Counted from the first letter of the stretch, positions 35,565-44,563 are shown. The stretch is 64,000 nt of DNA from Microbacterium sulfonylureivorans (GCF_003999995.1 NZ_RJAD01000001.1:744001-808000), one strand, 5' to 3'. Numbers and translations are program-made. Notes: generated by a model not told the origin, from the letters alone.

Positions 35565-38500
35565 TCAGCCGCAGGTGGCGGCGGGGTACGTCGCCTTCAC
35601 GGTGCTGCTCTCACCGCCCGTGGCGGTGGCCGTCACCGTCACCTCGCCGGCGGCGATCCCGGCGGTCCGGGTCGTGAACGACTGGCTCACGGCCTTGCCC
35701 GGCTGCACGGCGGCGAACTGCTTGGTGCCGAACGCGGACGTGAGCTCGATGGCGATCGGCTCATCGTCGTCGTTCACCGCTCGCGTCACGAGCGTCACCT
35801 TGCCCGCCACGCATCGGGTGGTCGCCGTCGCCGAGACCAGCGGCCCAGGCGATACGCCGTCGCCGACGGTCAGCGTCAGCACCGTGGACGTCGTGCCCGC
35901 CGTGCTCACGTAGGACGGCAGCACCAGCTCGCCGCGGATCGTGTACACGCCCGGTCGATCCACCACCGACTCGTCGTAGTCCCACTCCACGCCGATCGCC
36001 CTGTTGTCGCGCGAGCCGTCGTTGTACGACACGAGCACGCGCTCCGGAAGCCAGGGCTGCTCGCCGACCTCGACCGTCTGCTCGAACTGCTCCGCGCCCT
36101 GGATGGCGATGCCGCCCTGCGAGTTCTCGGGCCGCACGTAGATCTGCGCCTGGGCGATGAGCCCGTTGGTGGTGTTCGTCCCGTAGACCACGAACGGCTC
36201 GACGTTCGCCTCTGCGACCTGGTCGGCGGTGATGGCCTGCCATGTGAACGGCACCGATCCTCGCTGCCCGCTCGAGTAGACGACGTCCAGCTCCGACGGC
36301 AGCTCGGGGATCTCGCCCACGACGGTCCGCATGATCACCGGCGCGTCCACCGACGCCACGGTCTCGCCGTTCGCCCGCCAGCGCAGCACGCCGGTGCCGG
36401 CACCGGACCCCTGCACCCCGGTGATGCGGATCCGCAGCTGCGTCGCCTCGATCGGCTCGAACTCGAGCCGGTTGTAGGCGTTGCGCACGAGCGCACCGGC
36501 GTACGTCGACGTGCCCGAGAGCGCAACCGGCGTCCACGTGGTCCCGTCGTTCGAGTACTCGACCGCGTACGTGTCGGGGCGCGGCATCCGCGTCCCGCCG
36601 TTGTCGTCGTACCAGTAGATCTCGGTCGACTGCAGCCGCACGGCGGAGGGCCACTGGTAGCGGATCCAGGCGGCGGCCGCCGGGGACGTGCCGTTGGCCG
36701 GCTGCCCCCAGTTGCCCCACCCGTTGCCCGCACCGGGTGCGGAGCTCGCGGGAGTGGTCGCCTCGTTGACCCGGTTGTGGTTCTCCCACGACGACGTGCC
36801 GCTCGTCGTGATGGTCGCGACCGCGCCGAACTCGGCCGAGGTGGCCTTCTCGCGCAGTTCCAGTTCGACGTCCTTCTGCGTCGTGCGCTCGCCGTCGGAG
36901 GCCGTCAGCCGGAACGTGTACATGCCCGCTGCCGTGCCGGTGACCGTCGTGGTCAGGGCCGAGGCGTCAGCGAAGATGACACCCGCGCCCGCCGGAGTGG
37001 ACACCGTCGACCAGCCGACCGTCAGCTCACCGGATTCCGGGATGCCGTCATCCGTCGCTGTGCCGACGAGCGTGGTCGACAGGTTCCCGTCTCGGGATCG
37101 ATCCGCCGCCGCAGTCACGACGGGTGCGTCGTTGACCACCGGCGGCACATCGCGCCCGGAGTCGAACACCTGGATCTCGGAGATCGCGGTGAACTTCGTC
37201 GGGGTGTTGGTGAAGGCGATCCTGACCTTGCTCGCCGTCACCGGCTCGAACAGGGCCTCGTTGAACTTCGGCACGGCGATCTTCGGCGACTTGAAGGTCT
37301 CGGGGATCGTGACCCACTCTCCGCCGCCGTTCTGGACCTGGATCGAGTACCGCTGCGGCTGGCTGTAGCCCCCGGCCTGCCGGTCGCTCACGAACCAGAT
37401 CTTCACGTTGTCGAACCGCCTCGGCTCACCGAAGTCCAGGTCGACGTAGCCGTTGGCGGTCGTCGTCCCGTAGTTGCCCCAGTACGGCTCATTGGTGGTG
37501 AGATCGTCCGCCACGGCGGCCAGCGACACGGGCCGCTCGGTCTCGGCGATCGCTCCGGGCGTGTAGTTCATCGAGCCCGTCGACATCCCCGGAGTGTGGA
37601 AGTTGCGCCACGGGGTGGGCCGCGTGCCCACCTGCGTGTACGACGAGGTAAGCGTGGCGTCCGCGGCGAGGTTCGAGGCCTCCTCACCCAGATCGATGCC
37701 GGCGGTCTTCAGGTAGTCGACCACGCGGTCGTCCTCGATGGGCGTGTCGACCGCGCTCGGCAGGTCGGCTCCCTCGTCCGCGACGATCTCCACGGCCAGC
37801 CCGTCGTCGGATTCGACGATCTCGTTGGCCGCGGGGTCGTACACGAACCGGCCGAGAGCGTCGGCCGAGGCCTTGCGCTCGCCGTCGATGAAGAGGCTGT
37901 ATCCCTCGCCGAGCCCGTAGTGCGAGCCGTCGTCGTCCCAGACGATGGTGAGGTCGTGACCGTGGTAGCGCAGGTTGTTCACCATGAAGTGGTCGTAGCC
38001 GAGGTCGATCGGCCACAGTTCGATCTTGTCGTCCGACCGCGGCTGGATCCCGCCCATGTCCTCCACGTAGATGTAGTTCATGTTGCCGAGCATCACGTGG
38101 TTCGGGTTGTTGCGGTTGAACGTCTTCGCCGTCGCGTTCCAATTGGAGTAGTACTCGGCTTGGTTGGCGACGCGCGCGTCGCCGCCCGGGTAGATGCTCC
38201 AGGCCATCCAGTCGAGAAGGCGCGCAGCGTACTCGGGGGTGATGTACTTGCCGTCCGGGTCGTAGTGGCGCAGGGCCTCGCGCACGGCGCGGTACTGCAC
38301 GGTGAAGTTGATGTTCGAGAAGTTGTTGGAGCCCCCGATCCCGAACTTGGCCCGGTCGTACTGATTGGCCGTGTAGAAGGGGAAGATCGGGAAGTTGTCG
38401 CCGTACCGCAGGAACCGGAGCCCGTCCACGTAGGTGTCGGCGTCCTCGGTCGGGATCAGGCCCTCGGCGTAGATGTCGAACAGGTTCGACTCCTTGGCGG

Positions 38501-40283
38501 GGATCAGGTCGCGCTCCGCTTCCGAGAGCGGGTTGGCGCCGCCGTTGGACGATGCGGCCGCCTGGGCGCCGTGCGAGGTGCCCGCGAGGAACGTCCGCAT
38601 CTCCTCGCTCCACAGCCGCCCGAGGATGGCGTCGCGGATCTCGTCGGCGGTGTCGCCGACCTCGTCGACCTTCTCGGCATCCGCGCCCGCGATCTCGTAC
38701 AGCTGGCGCGCTGCATCGAATGCGCCCCAGACGTACGCCGACTCGGGGCGCTCGATCGTCCGCGCGCCGGGTGCGGACGCAGTGATCCGCGGGTACCCGA
38801 AGGTGATGGCGTCGGAGTCGTTGCCCGGCATGTAGTTCGTGTCGTACGCGATCAGCTTGTCGTCGTTGCCGTCGTAGTGCTCGAGCTGGCCGACCCCGTC
38901 GCCCTCGAAGTAGCGTGCGAACCGCTCGGCGATCTCCGCGCCGCCGCCGTGGACGTTGTACGCCTCGAGGCCCGCAGTGCCGAGGTACTGCGAGTAGTGG
39001 TTGTTCCAGCTCGTGTGTCCGGGGCTGTCGAGGAACGCGGACGAGCCGGAGAGCTCGCCGACGTTGAGGATCTGCCCGTACGGGAGGTACGGCGTGCGGA
39101 TCCACTTCGTGTCCTGCAGATGCATCGGCTGGGTGAGCACGACGGAGTTCTGGTAGAGGTTCACGCCCTCGATCGTCGTCGGGTACTGGTAGACGTAGCC
39201 GGACTCGTTCGTGTCGAGCACGTTGTAGCGCTCGCCCCACCACCGGTACACGATCGCCTTCTCGATCGCCGCGTCGGGCACGTCGATGTAGGGGATGTCC
39301 TCGGCCCATCGGCGGTTGAAGTCGGTCACGCCCTTCTTGAAGGCGTCGGCCGGGGTGAGCTCCGCGTAGGTGCGCATCTCCTCGAGGCCGTCGGGCATCC
39401 CCTGGCTGTAGAGCGTCCCGACGACCGACAGGTCGACGGAGCCTCCGGCGGGGACCGTGACGACCCGGTCGAGGTTCGCGCCGGCTCGCTCGAAGCCTGC
39501 CGCCTTCAGGCCGACCTGGACCGTCGACCACGGCGTGTCGACGAGCCCGTTGTTGGCTCCGCTGGTGAGCGTGCGCGTCCCCGCGAGCTCGTCGGACGCC
39601 GAACCCGCGCCCGTCGCCAACGGCGAGGCAGCGCGCACGGTGAAGGTCTGGGGCTGGGCGCCGGGATTCTGGAAGGTGATCGCCGTGACGGCGGCGTTGT
39701 CGTGCGTGACGAACTTGCGGAGCTCGGCGACGACCCCGGTCGAGCCGATGGTGTAGCGCGATCGCGCGTGGCTCGGGGCGTTGAATCGCTGCGCGCCGAC
39801 CTCGGCCACGGTCTGGCCGGGGACGACCACCGTGTACAGGTTCCCGAGGTTGTTCGGCCCGCCCGCGAAGGCCGATCCGGCGAAGCCCATCACCGCCCAG
39901 TTGCTTCCGCCGCGCATGTAGAGCGAGCGGCCGCGTGTCTGGAGGACGGTGTTGTTCGCGGTGCCGGAGACGCCGAGGATCCTGTCGAGGTAGTAGTCCG
40001 TGCCGCCGGCAGCCAGGTCCTCGTCGAAGATCCGGTCGTGCATGCTGCTCGCCGTCCAGTCGACCCCGGGTGCCAGCTTCTGCACCACCTCGTCGATGTT
40101 CGAGTACGTCGGGTCGCCGATGTCCATCGAGTCGGTCTGGCCGTTCGTGTACACGCCGATGTCGGACTCGTTGCCCGGCGCGACATCGGCGGAGGCGGCC
40201 GTCGGCGCCAACGCGAGCGTGGCCGCGGTGAGCGCGAGTATCGCTGCTCCGGCGACCGGTGTTCTCCAAGCTGCAGGCGCCAT
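35565..40283 (-). CDS. Giant secreted protein with (alpha/alpha)6-type glycosidase region, possible GH121-like beta-L-arabinobiosidase
   Basis: 1572 residues. Signal peptide (about 1-32, ASADV), N-terminal beta-sandwich (about 35-300), helical barrel-like region (about 310-760) with YRWWGERYNV, TTIEGVN (Glu372), YVWGAFDAARQLYEIAG and WPIDLGYDHFM. A beta-domain, two discoidin-like domains (about 880-1020 and 1110-1270), Ig-like domains and the shared tail (RCVAGK, TCG end) follow. No GH43 or GH127 motif is present. Size, fold pattern and position next to a GH127 recall B. longum HypBA2 (GH121), which releases beta-arabinobiose; this is inference and may instead be an undescribed family. The ATG at 40283 follows GGAGAGGAAA. 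Confidence 0.7.
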   Translation of the reverse strand: MAPAAWRTPVAGAAILALTAATLALAPTAASADVAPGNESDIGVYTNGQTDSMDIGDPTYSNIDEVVQKLAPGVDWTASSMHDRIFDEDLAAGGTDYYLDRILGVSGTANNTVLQTRGRSLYMRGGSNWAVMGFAGSAFAGGPNNLGNLYTVVVPGQTVAEVGAQRFNAPSHARSRYTIGSTGVVAELRKFVTHDNAAVTAITFQNPGAQPQTFTVRAASPLATGAGSASDELAGTRTLTSGANNGLVDTPWSTVQVGLKAAGFERAGANLDRVVTVPAGGSVDLSVVGTLYSQGMPDGLEEMRTYAELTPADAFKKGVTDFNRRWAEDIPYIDVPDAAIEKAIVYRWWGERYNVLDTNESGYVYQYPTTIEGVNLYQNSVVLTQPMHLQDTKWIRTPYLPYGQILNVGELSGSSAFLDSPGHTSWNNHYSQYLGTAGLEAYNVHGGGAEIAERFARYFEGDGVGQLEHYDGNDDKLIAYDTNYMPGNDSDAITFGYPRITASAPGARTIERPESAYVWGAFDAARQLYEIAGADAEKVDEVGDTADEIRDAILGRLWSEEMRTFLAGTSHGAQAAASSNGGANPLSEAERDLIPAKESNLFDIYAEGLIPTEDADTYVDGLRFLRYGDNFPIFPFYTANQYDRAKFGIGGSNNFSNINFTVQYRAVREALRHYDPDGKYITPEYAARLLDWMAWSIYPGGDARVANQAEYYSNWNATAKTFNRNNPNHVMLGNMNYIYVEDMGGIQPRSDDKIELWPIDLGYDHFMVNNLRYHGHDLTIVWDDDGSHYGLGEGYSLFIDGERKASADALGRFVYDPAANEIVESDDGLAVEIVADEGADLPSAVDTPIEDDRVVDYLKTAGIDLGEEASNLAADATLTSSYTQVGTRPTPWRNFHTPGMSTGSMNYTPGAIAETERPVSLAAVADDLTTNEPYWGNYGTTTANGYVDLDFGEPRRFDNVKIWFVSDRQAGGYSQPQRYSIQVQNGGGEWVTIPETFKSPKIAVPKFNEALFEPVTASKVRIAFTNTPTKFTAISEIQVFDSGRDVPPVVNDAPVVTAAADRSRDGNLSTTLVGTATDDGIPESGELTVGWSTVSTPAGAGVIFADASALTTTVTGTAAGMYTFRLTASDGERTTQKDVELELREKATSAEFGAVATITTSGTSSWENHNRVNEATTPASSAPGAGNGWGNWGQPANGTSPAAAAWIRYQWPSAVRLQSTEIYWYDDNGGTRMPRPDTYAVEYSNDGTTWTPVALSGTSTYAGALVRNAYNRLEFEPIEATQLRIRITGVQGSGAGTGVLRWRANGETVASVDAPVIMRTVVGEIPELPSELDVVYSSGQRGSVPFTWQAITADQVAEANVEPFVVYGTNTTNGLIAQAQIYVRPENSQGGIAIQGAEQFEQTVEVGEQPWLPERVLVSYNDGSRDNRAIGVEWDYDESVVDRPGVYTIRGELVLPSYVSTAGTTSTVLTLTVGDGVSPGPLVSATATTRCVAGKVTLVTRAVNDDDEPIAIELTSAFGTKQFAAVQPGKAVSQSFTTRTAGIAAGEVTVTATATGGESSTVKATYPAATCG

Positions 40284-40386
40284 CGCCTTTCCTCTCCATC
40301 GGGGAATCGGATGACCCGGCAGTCGCGCGACGAGGGAAGGGCGCCAGGGCGAGTCGGGCACAGTCAAGCAGGGTCGATTCGATTAA

Positions 40387-40400
40387 CGCAATGGTTTTCG
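40387..40400 (-). promoter_or_regulatory. CGCAA-TGGT-TTTCG operator-like site
   Basis: CGCAATGGTTTTCG lies 104 bases upstream of the giant enzyme gene and shares the ATGGTTTTCG core with the site at 15564. A further TTTTCG follows at 40404. A clear -35/-10 was not identified. Confidence 0.45.
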
Positions 40401-40479
40401 AAGTTTTCGGGGATTCTGCGCCTTGCCGCCGTCGCGGAGTGACGGACCCCGCCTCCGCCGGCGGTGCCATGCTGGGATC

Positions 40480-41325
40480 ATGCGCATCGCACTCACCGGA
40501 TCATCCGGAAAGCTCGGCACCGTCGTCTTCCGCGAACTCATCGCAGCCGGACACGAGGTCGTCGGAATGGACGTCGTCGGTCAGCGCGGTCCCTCGTTCG
40601 TCCAGGTCGACCTCACCGACTACGGGCAGGTGATCGACGCCTTCGGAGGCGTCGGCGACCGCCACGACGGGATCGACGCGGTCGTGCACCTCGGCGCGAT
40701 CCCCGCCCCGGGCATCCGCAGCGACATCGCCACCTTCCACAACAACATGACGGCCACGTTCAACGTCTTCTGGGCGGCCGTGAGACTCGGCATCCGTCGC
40801 ATCGTCTACGCGTCGAGCGAGACGGTGCAGGGCCTGCCGTTCGACGCCCCGCCGCCCTACATCCCCGTCGACGAGGCCTACCCGCCGCGACCCGAGTCCG
40901 TGTACTCGCTCGTCAAGACCCTCGAAGAGCAGCTCGCCGTCGAGCTCGTGCGGTGGCACCCCGACCTGTCCGTCACGGCCCTGCGGTTCTCGAATGTCAT
41001 GGTGCCGGAGGACTACGCGGAGTTCCCCTCGTTCGACGCCGACGCCCTCCTGCGCAAGTGGAACCTGTGGGGCTACATCGATGCGCGCGACGGCGCCCAG
41101 GCGGTGGAGCGTGCGCTCGAGGTCGCGCCCCCGGGCTTCGACCAGTTCCTCATCGCAGCTGCAGACACGGTGATGACACGGCCGAACGCCGAGCTCATCG
41201 CGGAGGTCTTCCCCGGGGTGCCGGTGACGGGCGAGATCGGCGACCACGAGACGCTCCTCTCGATCCACAAGGCGCGCCGCCTCCTCGGCTACGAGCCCCG
41301 GCACTCGTGGCGCGACCACGTCTGA
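40480..41325 (+). CDS. NAD(P)-dependent epimerase/dehydratase-type oxidoreductase
   Basis: 281 residues of the extended short-chain dehydrogenase superfamily. The nucleotide-binding turn TGSSGKLG (about residues 6-13), the adenine-side Asp (MDVV), the VYASSETVQG strand with catalytic Ser and the YSLVK (Tyr-x-x-x-Lys) pair are all visible. The ATG at 40480 is chosen; there is no strong ribosome site. It diverges from the giant enzyme gene. Substrate is not deducible; a sugar or nucleotide-sugar is likely from the family. Confidence 0.85.
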   Translation: MRIALTGSSGKLGTVVFRELIAAGHEVVGMDVVGQRGPSFVQVDLTDYGQVIDAFGGVGDRHDGIDAVVHLGAIPAPGIRSDIATFHNNMTATFNVFWAAVRLGIRRIVYASSETVQGLPFDAPPPYIPVDEAYPPRPESVYSLVKTLEEQLAVELVRWHPDLSVTALRFSNVMVPEDYAEFPSFDADALLRKWNLWGYIDARDGAQAVERALEVAPPGFDQFLIAAADTVMTRPNAELIAEVFPGVPVTGEIGDHETLLSIHKARRLLGYEPRHSWRDHV

Positions 41326-41405
41326 CCCGCGAGTCCGGCTCCCCTCGCGACCGGGCAGAGCCGTCGTAGGCTCGAAGCGGACCCTCGGCTCAGGGAGGTG
41401 CGCAG

Positions 41406-41981
41406 ATGACCGACGATCCGCGGGTGGCCGCCGCCCGCTACCGGGAAGAGCTGCGCGGGGCGCAGGACCCGGATGCCGTGTCCCCCGCCCCGCCCGACGC
41501 GGACCGCACGTCCGCCGCCAACGCCGTGGACCGCGCAGCGTACGTCGAGACGGCGATCCAGCAGGCGATCCGCCGCGGCGAGTTCGACGACCTTCCCGGT
41601 GCGGGAAAGCCGATCCCGGGACTCGGCGAGAGCCACGACCCGGACTGGTGGATCCGGCGCAAGATCGAGCGCGAGCAGCTCAGCGGCCTCGGACCGCCGG
41701 CGCTCATGCTCCGGGTGGAGGCGGCCGAGTTCGCGCAGCGTCTCGACGCCCTGTCACGCGAGGCCGAGGTGCGCGACGCCGTGGACGACTTCAATCGCCG
41801 CGTTGTCGAGGCGCGCCGGCAGCTGCAGGGCGGCCCGCCCGTGGTGACTCCGACTCGGGATGCCGACGCCGAGGTCGCCGCGTGGGCGGAGCGGCGCGAC
41901 GCGCGCGCCCGTTCGGCCGCGTCCGAGCCGGAGCATCCCGCTCGCCGGCGCCGATGGTGGGGACGCGCCGGCCGCGGCTGA
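41406..41981 (+). CDS. DUF1992 (DnaJ homologue subfamily C28-like) protein
   Basis: 191 residues, cytoplasmic. The DUF1992 core reads YVETAIQQAIRRGEF followed by LPGAGKPIP and DPDWWIRRKIEREQLSG, all near-diagnostic. The C-terminus is Arg-rich and ends RRRRWWGRAGRG. The start ATG follows GGGAGGTG. Function unknown. It ends directly against the convergent LacI gene (stop at 41982), with no space for a terminator. Confidence 0.88.
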   Translation: MTDDPRVAAARYREELRGAQDPDAVSPAPPDADRTSAANAVDRAAYVETAIQQAIRRGEFDDLPGAGKPIPGLGESHDPDWWIRRKIEREQLSGLGPPALMLRVEAAEFAQRLDALSREAEVRDAVDDFNRRVVEARRQLQGGPPVVTPTRDADAEVAAWAERRDARARSAASEPEHPARRRRWWGRAGRG

Positions 41982-43007
41982 TCAGCGTCGCGGGATCGTC
42001 GATCCGCGGATGACCAGGCGCACCGGCGAGTGGTGCTCGCCGCTGCCGATGTCGACGCCGTCGATCGCGTCGAACACCCGCTGCGCGGCCTGGCGGCCCA
42101 GCATCTGCAGGTTGGCGTCGATGCTCGTCAGCTCGGGGCGCGAGTTCGTGGCGAGGACCTCCCAGTTGTCGTAGCCGATGATCGCGAGATCGTCGGGCAC
42201 GCGCCGGCCGAGGTCGCGCGCCGTGTCGAGCGCACCGCGGGCGATCTGGTCGGAGCCGCAGAAGATCGCGTCGACGTCGGGGTGACGCTCGAGCACCATG
42301 GCCGCGGCATCCCTCCCCCAGTGCTCGGTCCATTCCGAGAACATCGGCTCGCCGACCAGCGCGAGCCCGGCCGCCTCGAGCCCCGCGCGAGCGCCGGCGA
42401 GACGGTCCTGCGCGGCGGCGTACGAGGGATCGCCGGTGATGTGCGCGATGCGCGTGCGTCCGCAGGCGAGGAGGTGCTCGACGGCGAGGCGGCCGCCCGA
42501 GTAGTTGTCGGGCGTGAGCGAGAGGTCTCGCGGATCGTCGGACGGCGCGTAGGCGTACACGACCGGCACCGGGAGGTCCTGCCCGAGCGAGGGGCGGGGG
42601 TCGGTGGCGCGTCCGACGACGATGATGCCGTCGACCCGCCGGCTCAGCAGAGCCTTGAGATGGTGCTGCTCGCGGATGGCGTCGCCGCGGGCGTCGCACA
42701 GGAAGACATTGATCTGCCCGGCGCCGAAGGCGTCTTCGGCTCCCATGAGGATCGGGATCATGAAGCGGCCCTCGAGGTCGCTCGTGAGCAGCCCGACCGT
42801 GCCGGTGCGGCCGGCGAGGAGTCCCTTGGCCATCGCATTCGGGGTGAAGGCGAGCTCGTCGGCGGCGTGTATGACGCGCTGACGGGTCGCGACCGCGACG
42901 TCGCCGCGGTTGTTGAGCGCCTTCGAGGCGGTCGCGATCGACACGCCCGCCAGTCGAGCGACGTCGCTGAGCGTCGCTGCTCGCGACCCGTTCTCATGAG
43001 ATGTCAC
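41982..43007 (-). CDS. LacI-family transcriptional regulator of the second sugar-uptake operon
   Basis: 341 residues. Helix-turn-helix LSDVARLAGVSIATASKAL, hinge PNAMAKGLLAGRTGTVGLL, and a sugar-sensor domain ending RLVIRGSTIPRR. The start is a GTG at 43007 with a strong AAGGAGG five bases upstream; an open frame extends much further but has no better site. It is divergent from the ABC importer operon at 43186, whose promoter bears a CGAAAGGGATTTCG palindrome, the likely target. Confidence 0.92.
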   Translation of the reverse strand: MTSHENGSRAATLSDVARLAGVSIATASKALNNRGDVAVATRQRVIHAADELAFTPNAMAKGLLAGRTGTVGLLTSDLEGRFMIPILMGAEDAFGAGQINVFLCDARGDAIREQHHLKALLSRRVDGIIVVGRATDPRPSLGQDLPVPVVYAYAPSDDPRDLSLTPDNYSGGRLAVEHLLACGRTRIAHITGDPSYAAAQDRLAGARAGLEAAGLALVGEPMFSEWTEHWGRDAAAMVLERHPDVDAIFCGSDQIARGALDTARDLGRRVPDDLAIIGYDNWEVLATNSRPELTSIDANLQMLGRQAAQRVFDAIDGVDIGSGEHHSPVRLVIRGSTIPRR

Positions 43008-43031
43008 GGGCACCTCCTTGTGGTGCGGAAA

Positions 43032-43095
43032 GGTTATCGCTGAGAGTACTTGACTCCTCGGCATTTGCGACGATACCTTGCCGAAAGGGATTTCG
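43032..43095 (+). promoter_or_regulatory. Promoter and operators of the oligosaccharide-uptake operon
   Basis: TTGACT (43050-43055), 18 bases, TACCTT (43074-43079). CGAAA-GGGA-TTTCG (43082-43095) lies on the start point. GGTTATCGCTGAGA (43032-43045), like the operator at 26671, lies upstream of the -35. The operon may thus answer to both regulators. Confidence 0.55.
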
Positions 43096-43185
43096 TAGAT
43101 TTCGAATCCACCACGCACCAACGCAGCGGTGCCGACCCTGGGGCCGGCGTCATCCGCTCGAAGATGAGCTAGAGGAGACAGTTGC

Positions 43186-44484
43186 ATGTTCACTACCCGA
43201 CGCCGTGCCGCACTGCGTGCAGCCACGGCCTTCGTGGCTGCGGGAGCCCTCGTCGGCGGTCTCACCGCCTGCGCCGGCAGCAGCGACACCCCCACCCCCG
43301 CAGAGTCCATCCCGGCCGAGGGCGTCGATGACGGCTCGACGCTGACCCTGTGGACCCGTGCGCCGATGGAGCGCCAGGCCAATCTCCTCGTCGACGCCTA
43401 CAACGCCTCGCACGAGAACCAGGTCGAGCTCACGGTCGTCCCGAACGACGACTACGTCGCGAAGGTCGGCGCCGCCGCCGGCTCGGACGGGCTGCCCGAC
43501 CTGTTCGCCGCCGACATCGTCTACGTCCCGAACTGGGTCCAGCAGGGCCTGTTCCAGGACATCACGGCGCAGATCGACGGCCTCGACTACAAGGACTACA
43601 TCAACAAGGGCCACCTGTCGGCCGGCACCTACGAGGGCCAGGAGCACGTCCTGCCCTTCGTGCTCGACCTGTCGATGCTGTTCTGGAACAAGGAGCTCTT
43701 CGCCGAGGCCGGGCTCGACCCCGAGGTCGCCCCCGCGACGCTCGAGGAGTTCGCCGACGCGGCCAAGGCCGTGCAGGCGCTGAACAAGCCCGACACCTAC
43801 GGGACGGCCTCCGGCCTGAACTGCGGCGGATGCCTCGTCTTCACGTGGTTCCCGTCGATCTGGGCCTCGGGCGACCAGGTCATGAACGAGGAGGGCACCG
43901 AGTCCCTGCTCGCGAGCGACACCGCCAAGGAGGTCTACTCCACGTGGAAGGATCTCGTCGACGAGGGCGCCGTCCTCCCCGGCTCCGCCGAGGAGACCGG
44001 CCCGACCTGGACGGCCGCCTTCAGCGAGGGCAAGGTCGGCGTCATGCCGTTCCCCGCCACGCTGCTGTCGTCGCTCGAGTTCGACGCGGGGGTCGCCGGC
44101 CTCCCCGGTGTCGACGGCGGAGCATCGACGTTCGTCGGCGGTGACGGCATCGGCATCTCGAAGGACTCGGAGCTCTCGGCCCAGGCCTGGAACTTCCTGC
44201 AGTGGATGATGTCGGAGGAGGCGCAGGTCGACGTGCTGGCGAAGGACAACAACGCCGTCTCGCGCTCGGACCTCGCCGACAACGAGTACGCCGCGGAGGA
44301 CCCCCGCCTCGTGACGATCAACGAGGTCGCCGGTATGGGCGACACCCCCGTCGCCCTCCAGTTCCAGCAGGCGTTCAACGCCCCCGGCAGCCCGTGGCTG
44401 ACACTGGTGCGAAACGCCGTGCTCGGCGACGACGACTCCGTCGACGCCGACAACGAAGAGATCACTGCGGTCCTCAGCCAGTAG
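43186..44484 (+). CDS. Family 1 sugar-binding lipoprotein
   Basis: 432 residues. Lipobox GGLTAC after an Arg-rich, Ala-rich signal. The mature protein has the MalE/UgpB-type fold: LTLWTRAPMERQ, LPDLFAADIVYVPNW, YGTASGLNCGGCLVF, WTAAFSEGKVGVMPFPATLL. These importers take up oligosaccharides rather than monosaccharides. The start ATG has GAGGAG eight bases upstream. It is the first gene of an operon with two permeases and an intracellular GH127. No ATPase gene is nearby, so a shared MsiK-type ATPase encoded elsewhere is expected, as in many actinobacteria. A beta-arabinooligosaccharide ligand is inferred from the GH127. Confidence 0.92.
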   Translation: MFTTRRRAALRAATAFVAAGALVGGLTACAGSSDTPTPAESIPAEGVDDGSTLTLWTRAPMERQANLLVDAYNASHENQVELTVVPNDDYVAKVGAAAGSDGLPDLFAADIVYVPNWVQQGLFQDITAQIDGLDYKDYINKGHLSAGTYEGQEHVLPFVLDLSMLFWNKELFAEAGLDPEVAPATLEEFADAAKAVQALNKPDTYGTASGLNCGGCLVFTWFPSIWASGDQVMNEEGTESLLASDTAKEVYSTWKDLVDEGAVLPGSAEETGPTWTAAFSEGKVGVMPFPATLLSSLEFDAGVAGLPGVDGGASTFVGGDGIGISKDSELSAQAWNFLQWMMSEEAQVDVLAKDNNAVSRSDLADNEYAAEDPRLVTINEVAGMGDTPVALQFQQAFNAPGSPWLTLVRNAVLGDDDSVDADNEEITAVLSQ

Positions 44485-44496
44485 GACCGAAACCAC

Positions 44497-44530
44497 AGCG
44501 GGGCGGTCGCGCGCCTGCGACCGCCCCGCT
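44497..44530 (+). terminator. Intercistronic hairpin after the binding-protein gene
   Basis: Perfect 14-base arms (AGCGGGGCGGTCGC and its complement) with a six-base loop, 12 bases after the stop. It parallels the hairpin at 10551 and probably lowers permease expression relative to the binding protein. Confidence 0.75.
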
Positions 44531-44563
44531 TCGTCCCCGAACCTCCCCGAGAAAGGCCGCGAC

